DNA from: Pelobates cultripes
Taxonomy: Eukaryota > Chordata > Amphibia > Anura > Pelobatidae
Direction: 5' to 3'
Assembly: GCA_933207985.1 (NCBI GenBank)
Contig: OW240913.1
Coordinates: forward strand, 270,589,081 to 270,653,080
Length of the DNA stretch: 64,000 nucleotides
Shown: piece after piece, positions 34,476-45,240 of the stretch
How positions within the stretch are numbered: the stretch's first letter is position 1
Layout: every line of letters starts with the position of its first letter
Notes under the pieces: model-generated
What the model was told of the DNA's origin: nothing
What the model saw: the letters and a program-made list of their open reading frames with translations, nothing else
Databases searched by the model: none
Made by a program: the position numbers and the translations under genes

Positions 34476-34844
34476 ATTTACCAGAATTGCCAAGCCCAGA
34501 TTTTGATGAATAATAGTAAGGATGTTATTTATATGTTAACTTGCCCATGTGGGCTACAATACATAGGAAGGACCTCACGCTGTTTTAAAATTAGGATTAC
34601 GGAACATATTTATAACATCAATCGTAAATTTACCAATCATAGTGTTTCCAAGCATTTTATGGAATACCACAATAGTGATCCTAAAGACTTAGAATTTGTA
34701 GGAATAGACAAAATAAAAATACATTGGAGAGGGGGAGATAAAGAGAATTTACTAAATAGGACGGAAATTAAGTGGATTTTCAATATGGATACTCTAATGC
34801 CACAAGGCCTAAATGTGGATTTTGAAATCACCCCATATTTATAA
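34476..34844 (+). pseudogene. Penelope-like element C-terminus: GIY-YIG endonuclease domain
   Basis: Penelope-like retroelements fuse a reverse transcriptase to a C-terminal GIY-YIG nuclease that nicks target DNA. The frame is open from 34476 and ends at TAA 34842-34844. The domain shows VIYMLTCPCGLQYIGRT (the GIY and YIG strands, with the CPCG insert common in these proteins), then the basic RTSRCFKIRITEH helix, RTEIKWIF carrying the conserved acidic residue, and LMPQGLNVDFE at the end. I see all key positions: Y, Y, R and E. Only about 120 residues remain; a full protein is several hundred longer. A stop at 34473-34475 closes the frame upstream, so this is a 5'-truncated copy. Confidence 0.88.
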
Positions 34845-35790
34845 TTTATATAATGTTTATAATATGATTTTATTCTCTATTTTACTTCCCTTCAATTAAA
34901 AATGTAGGGGATTTTATATATGTATTTTATAAAGTTTTAAATACATGTATTTTTAACCACTTTTATCTATACCATTTACTACCTACCTCTCTACCCACAT
35001 ACATTAGAAATATATTTTTTGCAAAATATTGTTCATCCGAATATATTCTTCTTTTTTATCCTTGGTATTTAAATTAAAAGCTTAATGAAGGGTTGATTTC
35101 AATGTCCCCTTTTTCCTCTCTATATAAATATATAATGCTAAATGTTTTATAAGTGTAATTAAGTTTTTAACAGATGTTTTTTTCTTCTTTTTTCTCCTCA
35201 ACATACACTCATGTTTTATGTTCATGATATGAAGTTATGTTATATGAGGTTATGTTCTCTTTTTATTTTAGGAAGTGTAATTTGTTTTATGGGCTAATAT
35301 TATTTAGATATGCCCTGCATTAGGACTTAGCTAGCTTTGAATTGTATAGTTTAGCTTTTTAATGTAAAGATGTTTACATGTGTAATGCCAATGTACATTA
35401 ATTGTGCCTTTTGCCCGGTCTGGACATTCAGGAATCCATATTTGAGTAGGGCAGGGGCTTTGAAACCGAAAGATGTTCCGGCCTCTAAAATGTACGTCAT
35501 GAGAAGAAGTCGGAAGTGGCGCCGAAATCAAGGACGCGGTCAGACGCTGGAAAACGGAAGGGGAATATGATGACGTCTCGACGGACGAAAAGGGCGCCAA
35601 TTCCGGAGTTACTTAAACAACTAAAGAAGAAGGTGAAGGATGAACTTTTGAAAAAGGCTTTGCTGAAATGCTAGGTTAGGTTCAATCCATGCACAAGTGG
35701 ACTTTTTAGAGATAAGATTTCATTTTAAAGTGTTTTTATCCAGCTACCTATAGTGTGTCCAATAAATTGTTTTGCAATACTTCATGCATT
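34845..35790 (+). other. Probable 3' region of the Penelope-like element
   Basis: AT-rich sequence follows the nuclease stop, then a GC-rich patch (35390-35640) and a CCAATAAATTG stretch near 35759. A TGATGACGTC...GACGAAAA string at 35567-35590 loosely recalls a hammerhead but lacks the essential C3, so I do not call one. Confidence 0.35.
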
Positions 35791-36261
35791 CTGGAGTATT
35801 TTAAGCAACAGTAACCTGAGGACCACAGAGGGGATACAGCTTGGAGTTTGACCACCACGTGCATTTACCTGATAAACTTCTAGTCTGAGCCAGCTTCCAA
35901 TAAGTGGCTCATGAGCATGTGAGTTAAACCAATTATCATTCAAAGTTACATCAAGTTGCTACATTATTACCCTATGCTGCTTTTCTCCTTGTTGTTAAAT
36001 TTATATTTTAAATTTATAGGAGTGATTTAAGTGTTCATATACTGAAGCGTGCAATAAGGGTAACGTGCAATTGCTATTTTTATTTGTGTGCTCTCACCAC
36101 CCACATTTTTTATACTGTATGGTTTGATTTTAAGTGAATATGTGACTCACATGGGTGATTGTAGCACCCTGTTCTAAACTTTTTAACCTTATTCCTTTCT
36201 TATTTTGCAATATCTGGATTTTGCAGTCTGAATTCACTATAGTGAATAATTCTGCAAGTCA
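35791..36261. other. No feature recognised
   Basis: No gene or repeat boundary seen. Confidence 0.4.
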
Positions 36262-36770
36262 TACCCCCCAACATTTCAAACGAATAAATTGCGACACTTT
36301 AATTTTATTTATTTATTTATAAAATATTTTACCAGGAAAGATACATTGAGATTTCTCTAGTTTTCAAGTATGTCCTGGGTCCACAAAACATTGCATTGAT
36401 ACAACAGGGTACAATAAAATGCAAAAAAACAATATTAATACACAATATATATTTTAGGGGTGTGAGTAGGGCTGTTCTAGGGGCGGCCTGCTCTTAAAAT
36501 TTTTAGGTGACTTACTAATAACAATTTATACAAATAAAAAAATATACAACAATGGATCTTATTTACACAGACTGATTTATAAAAACACATTTATTGTAGT
36601 TAAAAGACACATTACTATGAATATTGGTGTGTGGTTCTGTTATGCACTCAGACACCCCAAAAATATGGAGCTCCTAGAAAAGAGGGACATCTACATGGTA
36701 TAATTGAGGGACAGAGGGATTTGGGCCCAAAATTAGGACTGTCCCTCCTAAATAGGGATACTGAGTAGGC
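36262..36770 (-). repeat. TACCTCCC-family repeat, copy 7, split by another repeat
   Basis: It opens catacccccccaacatttcaaac. The inverse family words continue at 36465-36770 (taggtgacttactaataac, acatttattgtag, atggagctcctagaaaagagg). The text between 36296 and 36462 is foreign. Confidence 0.65.
36296..36462. mobile_element. Short repeat nested in TACCTCCC copy 7
   Basis: Begins (ttta)n, then ataaaatattttaccagg and tatgtcctgggtccacaaaac. It interrupts the phrase actttaatttt|aggggtgtg, which is continuous in other copies. The class is unknown; a SINE or LINE tail is possible. Confidence 0.45.
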
Positions 36771-37137
36771 CTTGACAAAACACCTTATCACTGTAATAAT
36801 AAATATTACAATGTATACATGGTAATGAACCTCTATTGTTCCTGACCTTACTGTTATAGATAGAGAGAGACAAAAGTGTTTTAACAATGGGAGGAAGAGG
36901 TTATGTTCCAGAAAGAAACAGCTTCACATCCTACATGACCATGGCTTAATTATTAGAAGGGGAAAGGTCAGCAGATTAGACAGCCAGTGCTGTGTGACTT
37001 ACTCTACTTATACAGAAATATATCCCTTTCACCGTTACAAATGGATAAAGCGGGGCACATTAATTATAAGGAGTGTCTGGAGGAGAGACCAAGCACAAGC
37101 AAAATTTAGGTAACTGTAAATGTGATTTAGAATAACA
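36771..37137. other. No feature recognised
   Basis: Ordinary sequence up to the target site of the next insertion. Confidence 0.4.
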
Positions 37138-37151
37138 TCAAAGTGTATTAT

Positions 37152-37851
37152 ACACACAGAAGCAAGTAAAAAGTAGGCGCTAATAAAAATTGTCTATAAA
37201 TATAACTATCCAAAAATATTATAACATGAAGCTGCACCAAAAACAAGTGTAAAACTCCCCCAAACATTCATATACATAAACTTTAAAATATAAGGTGCGC
37301 TGTGTCTTTAAGACCAAATTGTAAAAAGTGCCACAAGTGCAAACAATGTAATAAAGTGCAAAGTGATACAAAGTGCTCACTAAGTGTATAGTGATAGTAT
37401 CATATAAATGAAATTGTATACATACATATATTGAGTCCTCTCAAATAGCAATGTACATATATAAAAGAAAGAGAGACACAGAAAAAAACAAATAGTGTAA
37501 ATCTGTTGTAAAAAATAAATATAAAATATAAATGCCAAATATTGCACTCACAAAGATAGAGCAGAAAACGCCTGCTCTAACTATAACAGCTTCTTCAAAT
37601 ATTATCTTCAAATCAAGGACTGCACAGACGAAATATTCCAATAGATATATTTATTGCCCAGCACAGCACAAATATGTCACCTTCCTCCACATTCAGTATG
37701 CGATGCCAAGTGGTCGGCTGTATACAGATTGTTGCCGTCGCCACTGCTGCTCGCTGACACTTCCGGGGGGAGGTGCTTCCAAGGGTGCGTGACGTATGGT
37801 GCGTAACTTGCGTGATGACGCGTTTCGCCGTATTCACGGCTTCTTCAGATC
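37152..37851 (-). mobile_element. Penelope-like terminal unit with 14-bp TSD and hammerhead-like end
   Basis: A 700-bp insert is bracketed by TCAAAGTGTATTAT at 37138-37151 and 37852-37865. In minus sense it starts at a hammerhead-like core (37848 downward), runs through GC-rich sequence containing acttccgg, then AT-rich sequence with a TGCACTCAC word and a gagcag/ctgctc hairpin (37544-37582), and ends tattagcgcctactttttac. It has no reverse transcriptase. The arrangement suggests a 5'-truncated or non-autonomous Penelope-like copy, or a retrozyme-like unit; the duplication shows it moved as a unit. Confidence 0.65.
37814..37850 (-). ncRNA. Hammerhead-ribozyme-like core with all catalytic bases
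   Basis: Minus strand: CTGAAGA (37848-37842) matches CUGANGA. After one extra A come a 5-bp stem II with a 4-nt loop (GCCGT-GAAT-ACGGC, 37840-37827), GAAA (37826-37823), a CGCG minimal stem III (37822-37819), and UC (37818-37817), the expected cleavage site after C17. Stem I can pair GAT before the core with ATC after it. The palindromic ACGCGT is what a dimeric hammerhead would use. The unpaired A before stem II is atypical, and stem I is short, so activity is unproven. Confidence 0.55.
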
Positions 37852-37894
37852 TCAAAGTGTATTATGTATACACTCAATTTTACTGTAAAGCTGT

Positions 37895-38110
37895 TAAAGA
37901 GACTCTGTAGGTATCCAGACCACTTCATTTTCATCCATCAATGATGTCGATGGGCTGGATTTGCAGTAGGGGGACTGCCTCAGTTGTCATTCAATCCCTC
38001 CGATTGGTATCGCTGCAGAGGGTAAGTATCCTAGCCAACCTAATGGCGTTAAAGCCCTGCTTGTGCAAGGCAACATAGCACGCCCTAACAGCGTTAACGG
38101 GTTAAAATAG
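37895..38110. mobile_element. T2-like MITE left fragment
   Basis: It starts gttaaagagactctgtagg, then tatccagaccacttcatttt, matching the left end of the T2 copies. The right end is absent. Confidence 0.45.
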
Positions 38111-39559
38111 TGACTGTGACGGCTCTATGTCTTCTCATCTCTCTCTCCAAAAATTATATGGGGGATCTGTCCCACCATGTTAATCATTTTATATACCCAG
38201 GATTATGTGCATATTAAAAATAAATTGTATCAATAAATACTCTATGCACATACTAAACATAATCCCTTTTGGGTTATTTTTTTGTCAGGAGACAAAACCC
38301 TTTTCCAAATCAATAAATCTTTAAATAAAAGTCTTGAGCTGAGAAAATCAATCACATCACACATAGATTTGATATTAAACTGTAATACCAATGCTATGCA
38401 GTGTATGATATAAAATATTCATATAAGAGTGCAGTCTAAAAATATTATTTTTACAATTATCTATAAATCTATACATCAAGTACACTTTTTTTCATTGGTG
38501 ATTCTATTTTGACTATTCTCACAGTCCTTTCTGTGCCTTTTTTTAATATGTGTACATTCGCTGGTGTACTTGCAATTTATTGCATCCTTTGTACACAAGT
38601 GGTACTTTATGCAGTTACCTTAACAAACTCTATCATTTTAACCTTACATTTAAAGGGAAAAGATCCGTGGATGATATGTTCTGCTTGTCAACTCAGATGA
38701 ACTAGTATATTCTTGGTTATTATTTGTGCCTTGTCACTTACAGTCACTCTACCTAAATTAGTCATTAGACTAATCTACAGTTATCCCTTCTGAAATTATT
38801 AACGTGACATTTGTTAGCTACTTATTCAACATCAAAAGTATTAAAACATTTCAAGTATCTTAATCCATATGGGCCTTTCCCTGATAAATACAGGGCTTCA
38901 TTTTTGCTGACGCAGCCTTTCTTTTTATTAATGAGCTTTTTTGTTGAGAGTTTCCCCTGAGACTAAAAGAACAGGATGGGATGGTATTAGAGTTGGCACA
39001 GACAGGAAGTTCATAAGAATGTCACAAAATTATCACAGTCTTCCTCAGTCTCTTGGCCTATATCAGAAAACAAGTAAGGAAGAATGGGGTGGGGAGATGT
39101 CCGATTTAGGTGGGATTTTCATCCTGCTCCATTTCTGTCTCAGTTGAATGATTCCAATAGAAATCTGTCTTCCTGATGCCTGTCACTTGCACATTAGCAA
39201 GCAAAATAGACAAGTGCATATTACACTATTATTCTTATGCTCACAACACTGACTTTTTTCTAACACGCAACTAACTGAGCTCTTTTGATCTTTTTCAATC
39301 TTTTACATATTTTTTACGGATGAAAATTATTTGGGCAGAGGAAGAGGGTTACTGTATTCCACAACAATCCTAAAAAGTGCGTTTAAAACAGTCAAGATAT
39401 ATTTATTACAAAAAAAACCCAATATATCTTATTTGTAACATAACACAGTAAAGGAACACTTTAAGTACCATATCCACTACAGTGTGCAATATGTTGTACT
39501 GTGTTTTCTATTTAATGCAGTAAACATAGTCAGTTACTTTTACTCTATATGAATATATA
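38111..39559. other. No feature recognised
   Basis: AT-rich. The open frames here (60-68 codons) have no familiar motifs. Confidence 0.4.
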
Positions 39560-39561
39560 TA

Positions 39562-41083
39562 CACTGCTCAAAAAAATAAAGGGAACACAAAAATAACACA
39601 TCCTAGATCTGAATGAATTAAATATTCTTCTGAAATACTTTGTTCTTTACATAGTTGAATGTCTTGACAACAAAATCACACAAAAATTAAAAAATGGATA
39701 TAAAATTTTCCAACCTATGGAGGTCTGGATTTGGTGTCACACTCAAAACTAAAGTGGAAAAACACACTATAGGCTGATCCAACTTTCATGTAATGACCTT
39801 AAAACATGTCAAAATGAGGCTCAGTAGTGTGTATGGCCTCCACGTGCCTGTATGACCTCCCTACAACGCCTGTGCATGCTCCTGATGAGGTGGCAGATGG
39901 TCTCCTGAGGGATCTCCTCCCAGACCTGGACTAAAGCATCTGCCAACTCCTGGACAGTCTGTGGTGCAACGTGACGTTGGTGGGTGGAGCGAGACATGAT
40001 GTCCCAGATGTGCTCAATTGGATTCAGGTCTGGGGAATGGGCAGGCCAGTCCATAGCATCAATGCCTTCGTCTTGCAGGAACTGCTGACACACTCCAGCC
40101 ACATGAGGTCTAGCATTGTCTTGCATTAGGAGGAACCCAAGGCCAACCGCACCAGCATATGGTCTCACAAGGGGTCTGAGGATCTCAACTCGGTACCTAA
40201 TGGCAGTCAGGCTACCTCTGGTGAGCACATGGAGGGCTGTGCGGCCCCCCAAAGAAATGCCACCCCACACCATTACTGACCCACTGCCAAACCAGTCATG
40301 TCTGTCACATGTGCTCAGTGTGAACCTGCTTTCATCTGTGAAGAGCACAGGGCGCCAGTGGCGAATTTGCCAGTCTTGGTGTTCTCTGGCAAATGCCAAA
40401 CATCCTGCACAGTGTTGGGCTGTAAGCACAACCCCCACCTGTGGACGTCGGGCCCTCATATCACCCTCATAGAGTTTGTTTCTGACTGTTTGAGCAGACA
40501 CATGCACATTTGTGGCCTGCTGGAGGTCATTTTGCAGGGCTCTGGCAGTGCTCCTCCTGTTCCTCCTTGCACAAAGGCAGAGGTAGCGGTCCTGCTGCTG
40601 GGTTGTTGCCCTCCTACGGCCTCCTCCACGTCTCCTGATGTACTGGCCTGTCTCCTGGTAGCGCCTCCATGCTCTGGACACTACGCTGACAGACACAGCA
40701 AACCTTCTTGCCACAGCTCGCATTGATGTGCCATCCTGGATGAGCTGCACTACCTGAGCCACTTGTGTGGGTTGTAGACTCCGTCTCATGCTACCACTAG
40801 AGTGAATGCACCGCCAGCATTCACAAGTGACCAAAACATCAGCCAGGAAGCATAGCAACTGAGAAGTGGTCTTTGGTCACCACCTGCAGAACCACTCCTT
40901 TATTGGGGGTGTCTTGCTAATTGCCTATAATTTCCACCTGTTGTCTATCCCATTTGCACAACAGCATGTGAAATTGATTGTCATTCAGTGTTGCTTCCTA
41001 AGTGGACAGTTTGATTTCACAGATGTGTGATTGACTTGGAGTTGCATTGTGTTGTTTAAGTGTTCCCTTTATTTTTTTGAGCA

Positions 41084-41086
<3 letters not shown>
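39562..41086 (-). mobile_element. Tc1-type transposon 2
   Basis: A 1525-bp element is flanked by TA (39560-39561, 41087-41088). The ends are identical inverted repeats of 27 bp starting CACTGCTCAAAAAAATAAAG. The transposase is on the minus strand, in one open frame. I recall this terminus from a Tc1 family widespread in fishes and reported in lampreys, which would make horizontal transfer relevant; that is from memory. Confidence 0.93.
39821..40789 (-). CDS. Tc1 transposase, DD34E, open but internally shortened
   Basis: The open frame extends to 40858, but the internal ATG at 40789 (MRRSLQPTQ) is the natural start: it lies just before the first helix-turn-helix, while the upstream codons are leader-like. 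That gives 322 residues. DNA-binding helices lie at about 1-45 and 65-110, with a GGGRRR basic stretch at 55-60. Triad: D152 (LFTDESRF), D224 (LMQDNARPH), E259 ([11 protein letters not shown]), with 34 residues between the last two. D152-D224 is only 72 residues, whereas transposons 1 and 3 in this window have 90-91. The gap is at [18 protein letters not shown], so about 20 residues between the first two aspartates are missing without a frameshift. The frame is intact but the protein is probably inactive. Confidence 0.92.
   Translation of the reverse strand: MRRSLQPTQVAQVVQLIQDGTSMRAVARRFAVSVSVVSRAWRRYQETGQYIRRRGGGRRRATTQQQDRYLCLCARRNRRSTARALQNDLQQATNVHVSAQTVRNKLYEGDMRARRPQVGVVLTAQHCAGCLAFAREHQDWQIRHWRPVLFTDESRFTLSTCDRHDWFGSGSVMVWGGISLGGRTALHVLTRGSLTAIRYRVEILRPLVRPYAGAVGLGFLLMQDNARPHVAGVCQQFLQDEGIDAMDWPAHSPDLNPIEHIWDIMSRSTHQRHVAPQTVQELADALVQVWEEIPQETICHLIRSMHRRCREVIQARGGHTHY

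Positions 41087-41124
<38 letters not shown>
41087..41124. repeat. (TA)n tract shared by two Tc1 elements
   Basis: 38 bp of TA separate the right end of transposon 2 from the left end (CACTAT) of the split Tc1 copy. TA is the Tc1 target, so both elements may have landed in one dinucleotide tract. Confidence 0.9.
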
Positions 41125-41127
<3 letters not shown>

Positions 41128-41573
41128 TATGTGTGCAAAAGTATTGGGACACTTGACACCCCTGATCATTACACCAACATTACACCATGTTGAACGAGAA
41201 GGTCTGTCTCACAATCTCCATTCCATTTCATTTCAAAGGTGTTTGATGAGGTTGAGGTCAGGGCTCTGTGCGGGATAGTCAAATTCTTCCACACAAACTC
41301 ATCCAACCATGTCTTTATGGATCTTGCTTTGTGCACAGTCATGCTAGAATAGAAAAGGCCCTTCTCCAAACTGTTCCCACAAAGTTGGAAGCATAGCATT
41401 GTCAAAAATGTCATGGTATGCTGAAGCATTGAGATTTCCCTTTACTGGAAGAAAGGGACCTAGCCCAACTCCTTAAAAACAGTTCTGCTCTGTTAAATCC
41501 CTCCTCCACCAAACTTTACAGTTGGCACAATGTAGTCAGGCAGGTCCTGCCCATCAGACTGCCAAACAGAGAA
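41125..41573 (-). pseudogene. Split Tc1 copy, segment 1: left TIR and transposase C-terminus
   Basis: It begins CACTATGTGTGCAAAAGTAT. The minus strand reads as a decayed C-terminal Tc1 transposase: TVKFGGGGI near the start, then PVKGNLNASAYHDIFDNAMLP, LFWHDCAQSK (second catalytic D), and YPAQSPDLNLIKHL, where the catalytic glutamate has become K. Several stops are present. It is cut at ccaaacagagaa (41562-41573) by the 4.0-kb insertion and continues at 45587. Confidence 0.85.
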
Positions 41574-42004
41574 TATATATACACAAGAATATCTACAACA
41601 AGAAAAAACTGTGTAATAAAGTCAAGTGAGTACTAAGAGGCTATTAAATGTTGCACTCACAGAAAAATGAATGGTAAAAGGCCTTAAGCTCCTTCAGATA
41701 TGATATTTCTTCTCTCTTCTTCTTACTCTAAGTCAAAAGTATGCATAGGGAGAGAGAAGAATGCACACATAGAGTAGATCTTCTAATATCCAAAATTAAC
41801 AATTTATTGAATCTACTTCCAAGATAGATAAAAGAATAGGCATATCACCATAACCACTGAATCCTCCTCCAGGACAAGGTCAGAAGGTCAGGAGCAACAG
41901 CATGCAAATAAAACAATTGATCTATACAAATACTTTAAAATACTTAATAAAAAAGCAAAAATAGAATAAAATATAAAATCAATTAGTATATTATACATTA
42001 TCAA

Positions 42005-42055
42005 GCCCTACGCGTTTCTTCCATATGCATGGACTTCCTCGGGGGCACAATTATC
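42005..42055 (-). ncRNA. Hammerhead-like motif, one core substitution
   Basis: In minus sense: stem I strand GCCC, core CCGAGGA (CUGANGA with U4 changed to C), stem II TCCAT-GCAT-ATGGA, GAAA, CGCG, then UA and the opposite stem I strand GGGC. Stem I pairs 4 bp and stem II 5 bp. The C4 change should abolish cleavage. Confidence 0.45.
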
Positions 42056-42060
42056 CGTCT

Positions 42061-42526
42061 GTATTCATAACAATCCTTTTAGCAAGTGAGGATTTAAATC
42101 TCACGGTTTCTCCATCCTTCTGGGCGCTGTGAGCCAATCCAGAGAGGAAGGGGTTCTTGTTCAGCTGTTCTCCGTTATCTTTCTTTGTGTTCCAAGCCTC
42201 GTTCCAATTCTACTTCCGGTTCCGGTTGGCCCACTTTTCATTTCGTAACGTCCATTACTGATGACGTGTGTGTTCCAACCTCACCGTCCTTGCGGCTCAC
42301 TGATATGAGCGCCTTCATTATTCTTAATTATAGTCCATTATAAAGCTCAAACAGAATAAAAAACAGTTCGTAGAGATACATATCGTTAGAAAATTCAAAA
42401 TACCAAAAGAAAAAAACAATATATTAGACTACACCATAAGATAGGGGAGTGAGAATAAAAATGGGAGGTGGGTGAGGTAGAGGGAATAAAATAAATAAAA
42501 GGACTTATATATGAAGTTTCAGATTT
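42061..42526 (-). other. Unassigned part of the composite insertion
   Basis: It contains acttccggttccggttgg and cgtaacgtcc words like those near other hammerhead-like motifs here. Then AT-rich sequence runs to the L1 target site. Confidence 0.35.
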
Positions 42527-42539
42527 AAAGACCCACGAC

Positions 42540-44247
42540 GATCACACACTCCATAGACCTGTGGGACAAACTACAGGACAAATTTGAGCTCTCATCATTC
42601 CTTTCCCCAATGACCCCAATATGGCAGAACAGACTATTCCCACTGGGCCTCACACCTGCACATTTCGCCTACTTTAAACAAAGGGACATATCGAGACTAG
42701 GCCATCTGTATCTCAACAACAAGGTTATCAAATATACCGAAATCCCTGACTGACTCTCTGACGACCTTTGACCACATTAGATACATTCAGATCGTAGCTT
42801 CGCATCAACCCCAATCATACACCAAACCGACACAGCACCACTCAACCAATTCGAACGGGACTGCGTGACCCATCCATCTAGACAGGGACAGATTCCGGAC
42901 CTATACATAACTCTAGCAACCCACCCCACTCAGATGACCATACACAGTAGCTTGGGAAAAAGACCTAAGCACCCCGGAAGATACATCTGACTGGGCAGAT
43001 ATATGGGAGGCCACGGCATCAATCTCAATTTGCATACAAGATGCTGTTCCGCTGGTACCTCACACCCCATCGCCTGGCTATCAGACACAAATCTCCCTCT
43101 AACCTTTGCTGGAAGCAGTGCGGGGAGACAGGAACGTTCCTTCACTGCTGGTGGACCTGCCCCAAACTGCAGCCCCTATGGCTCACTATCACCACACTGC
43201 TAACATGACTCCTGAATAAACCTTACTCCATGGACCCCTGGGCCCTCCTTCTCTCTAAACTCATAGAGACCCTCACTAGAGCAGAAAACAAGCTGAGCGC
43301 CCGAAAAGCCTTAGCAACACACAGAGCGATCGCAGAAACCTGGTCCACAACCCACATTCCCACACAAACAACTATTGCTAAAAAGATACAGGATGGCCTA
43401 AACATGGACAGACTCACCTCACTAATACACGACACACCCAAACAATTTCATAAAATCTGGGACCCCTGGCTAGACGGAGACACGTCCCTACCCTGGTAAA
43501 GAATCGCAAACCCACAAACAGATCTAAAGCTACTCAAGCAACACACAGGGGGTCCAGACACAAACCAGACTCTGAACAAACTAACGGACCCACAGGCGCC
43601 CGAACTGGACCATCCGACCGCACCCTCAATCACTACGGATTACCTCACCCTCACCCCCCCTCCCTCTGGCTGGGGTCACCTGCGGCAGCGATCCCGAACA
43701 CCTGACCCACCCCTATACCCACTACCACCCTACATCCAAGCTTACTACCTATCGCCTAATCACCATAAATCACAAATCAGGTTAACAGGCATATCACACC
43801 ACGTGGGACGGACAGAGACAATTAAATGAGAATACGCCCCAACCAACAGACGGGCATGGGACCCCTAAGTGGCCACTACCCGGGGCACACTCCCACATCA
43901 CTTCACCCTTAGCTACGTGGGGAACAACGCTCAACCCACCCACGCCTCAACCACACCAAGCGAACACATATGCAATATCCAAAACAGACAAAATCATGAC
44001 AAACTAGAGTTTACCCCTGACTCAAGAGCACAGGTACCCACGGACAAAATATACTCAAAACCACTCCCCCAGTAGGGAACTCACCACCCTCATACCAATA
44101 ACAGCAAATGTGCATGTCTGCAAACTGAAACACCTGTATTGTAAAGGCGAATATACAACTGTGGTAATTACCTTGCACTAACCCCTCTCTTTTTTCTGTA
44201 CACCCGATATAATTCACATTAAATGCAAAATAAAGAATTTTTTAAAA
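42540..44247 (+). pseudogene. L1-like ORF2 3' end, 5'-truncated insertion with TSD
   Basis: ORF2 of L1-type LINEs is an endonuclease/reverse transcriptase. Only its C-terminal part remains. The repeat aaagacccac(g/a)ac at 42527-42539 and 44248-44260 marks the target duplication (12 of 13 match). A frame from about 42585 reads PMTPIWQNRLFPLGLTP then hits TGA near 42751. Further on, FRWYLTPHRLAI leads to the C-terminal zinc knuckle CWKQC-GETGTFLHCWWTC (43107-43160), followed by a conserved helical tail to the TAA at 43497-43499 (IWDPWL). About 750 bp of 3' UTR ends aaataaagaattttttaaa. The insertion sits inside the composite element. Confidence 0.87.
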
Positions 44248-44261
44248 AAAGACCCACAACC

Positions 44262-44466
44262 CAAAATAAAAATAACAAAATAAATACAAATAAAAATAAT
44301 AATAATAATAAAAATAATAATAACAAATACAAAAATAATAATATTATAAAAATACAAATGAAAATATGAAGTGAAATAAAATTGAAAAAGGAAATAAATA
44401 TAAAAAATAAATATAAATAAAAATAAATATAAATAATAATAATAAAAATAATAATAATAATAATAT
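44262..44466. repeat. (AAT)n/(AAAT)n microsatellite
   Basis: A/T-only trinucleotide and tetranucleotide runs follow the LINE's A-rich tail and probably grew from it. The Tyr/Phe-rich frame on the minus strand is an artefact. Confidence 0.9.
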
Positions 44467-45240
44467 ACCACCTGAAAATGGCAACATCGCTGCTGGGACT
44501 TGTACCCTTTCTCTTCCTTTTAAGTTATCTACTTTTTATTTCCATGCCTTAGTTTTGTTTAAAAAGTTGTGCTACACTCTCCTTTTACTACACATGGCTG
44601 AACGATCTTCGATCTTTTTGACCCACATACAAAAACAGTTAGCGGAGCTGCCTCGCTCAAAATCTTGAGACACCATAGCAAGTTACCCGAATTAGTTAAC
44701 TGATCTTCAAGGATCCTCTGTCCTATAACCATCCTGTACCACAGTTGTCATATTCATGGGCCGTCGCCCTGTGTTAACCTTGGGCCTACTACCTAGCCAC
44801 CAGAGGGGTCCACAACTTGGTAGGGAGCAGGACCATTAAAAAAAAATGTCACTTGTTTGCCTAGCGTGTAACTTAACATTTATTATTTCCACTGTTCAAA
44901 CCGTGTCTTGCCTAGCATGTAACAACTATTACTTAACCTTGTATAATCAGTCAGTGTAACTAAACTATTATCTTATGTCGCTTTGTCTCTCTGCTGACTA
45001 CTTTTCCCGTTTTATTTATACAATTGAAATTGCTCTGTTTAGCTACTATACTTTTATCACAAAATGGATGGTGGCTTAATATCAATATAACTGTTTGCGT
45101 CTGTTGGTTTAAAAAATTATTTTGACTTAATAACGTTTTCATCTATAAAGATTGTCAAGTCTAAAAAATCTATAGTTTTCGTATTTATTTGTGGAGTAAA
45201 AACCAACGACATCTCATTTTGGTTTAAAAAATAAATAAAA
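44467..45240. other. Unassigned part of the composite insertion
   Basis: No motif recognised. Two near-repeats, ttgcctagcgtgtaac and ttgcctagcatgtaac, lie at about 44857 and 44909. Confidence 0.3.

Noticed and set aside
35560..35600. TGATGACGTC...GACGAAAA as a further hammerhead downstream of the GIY-YIG domain
   Set aside because: The essential C3 is A, stem II register is poor, and no pairable stem I or UH site is evident.
40116..40726. Plus-strand frames of 118 and 142 codons
   Set aside because: Antisense shadows of the transposon 2 transposase.
44214..44471. Tyr/Phe-rich 85-codon frame
   Set aside because: AAT/AAAT microsatellite read on the minus strand.
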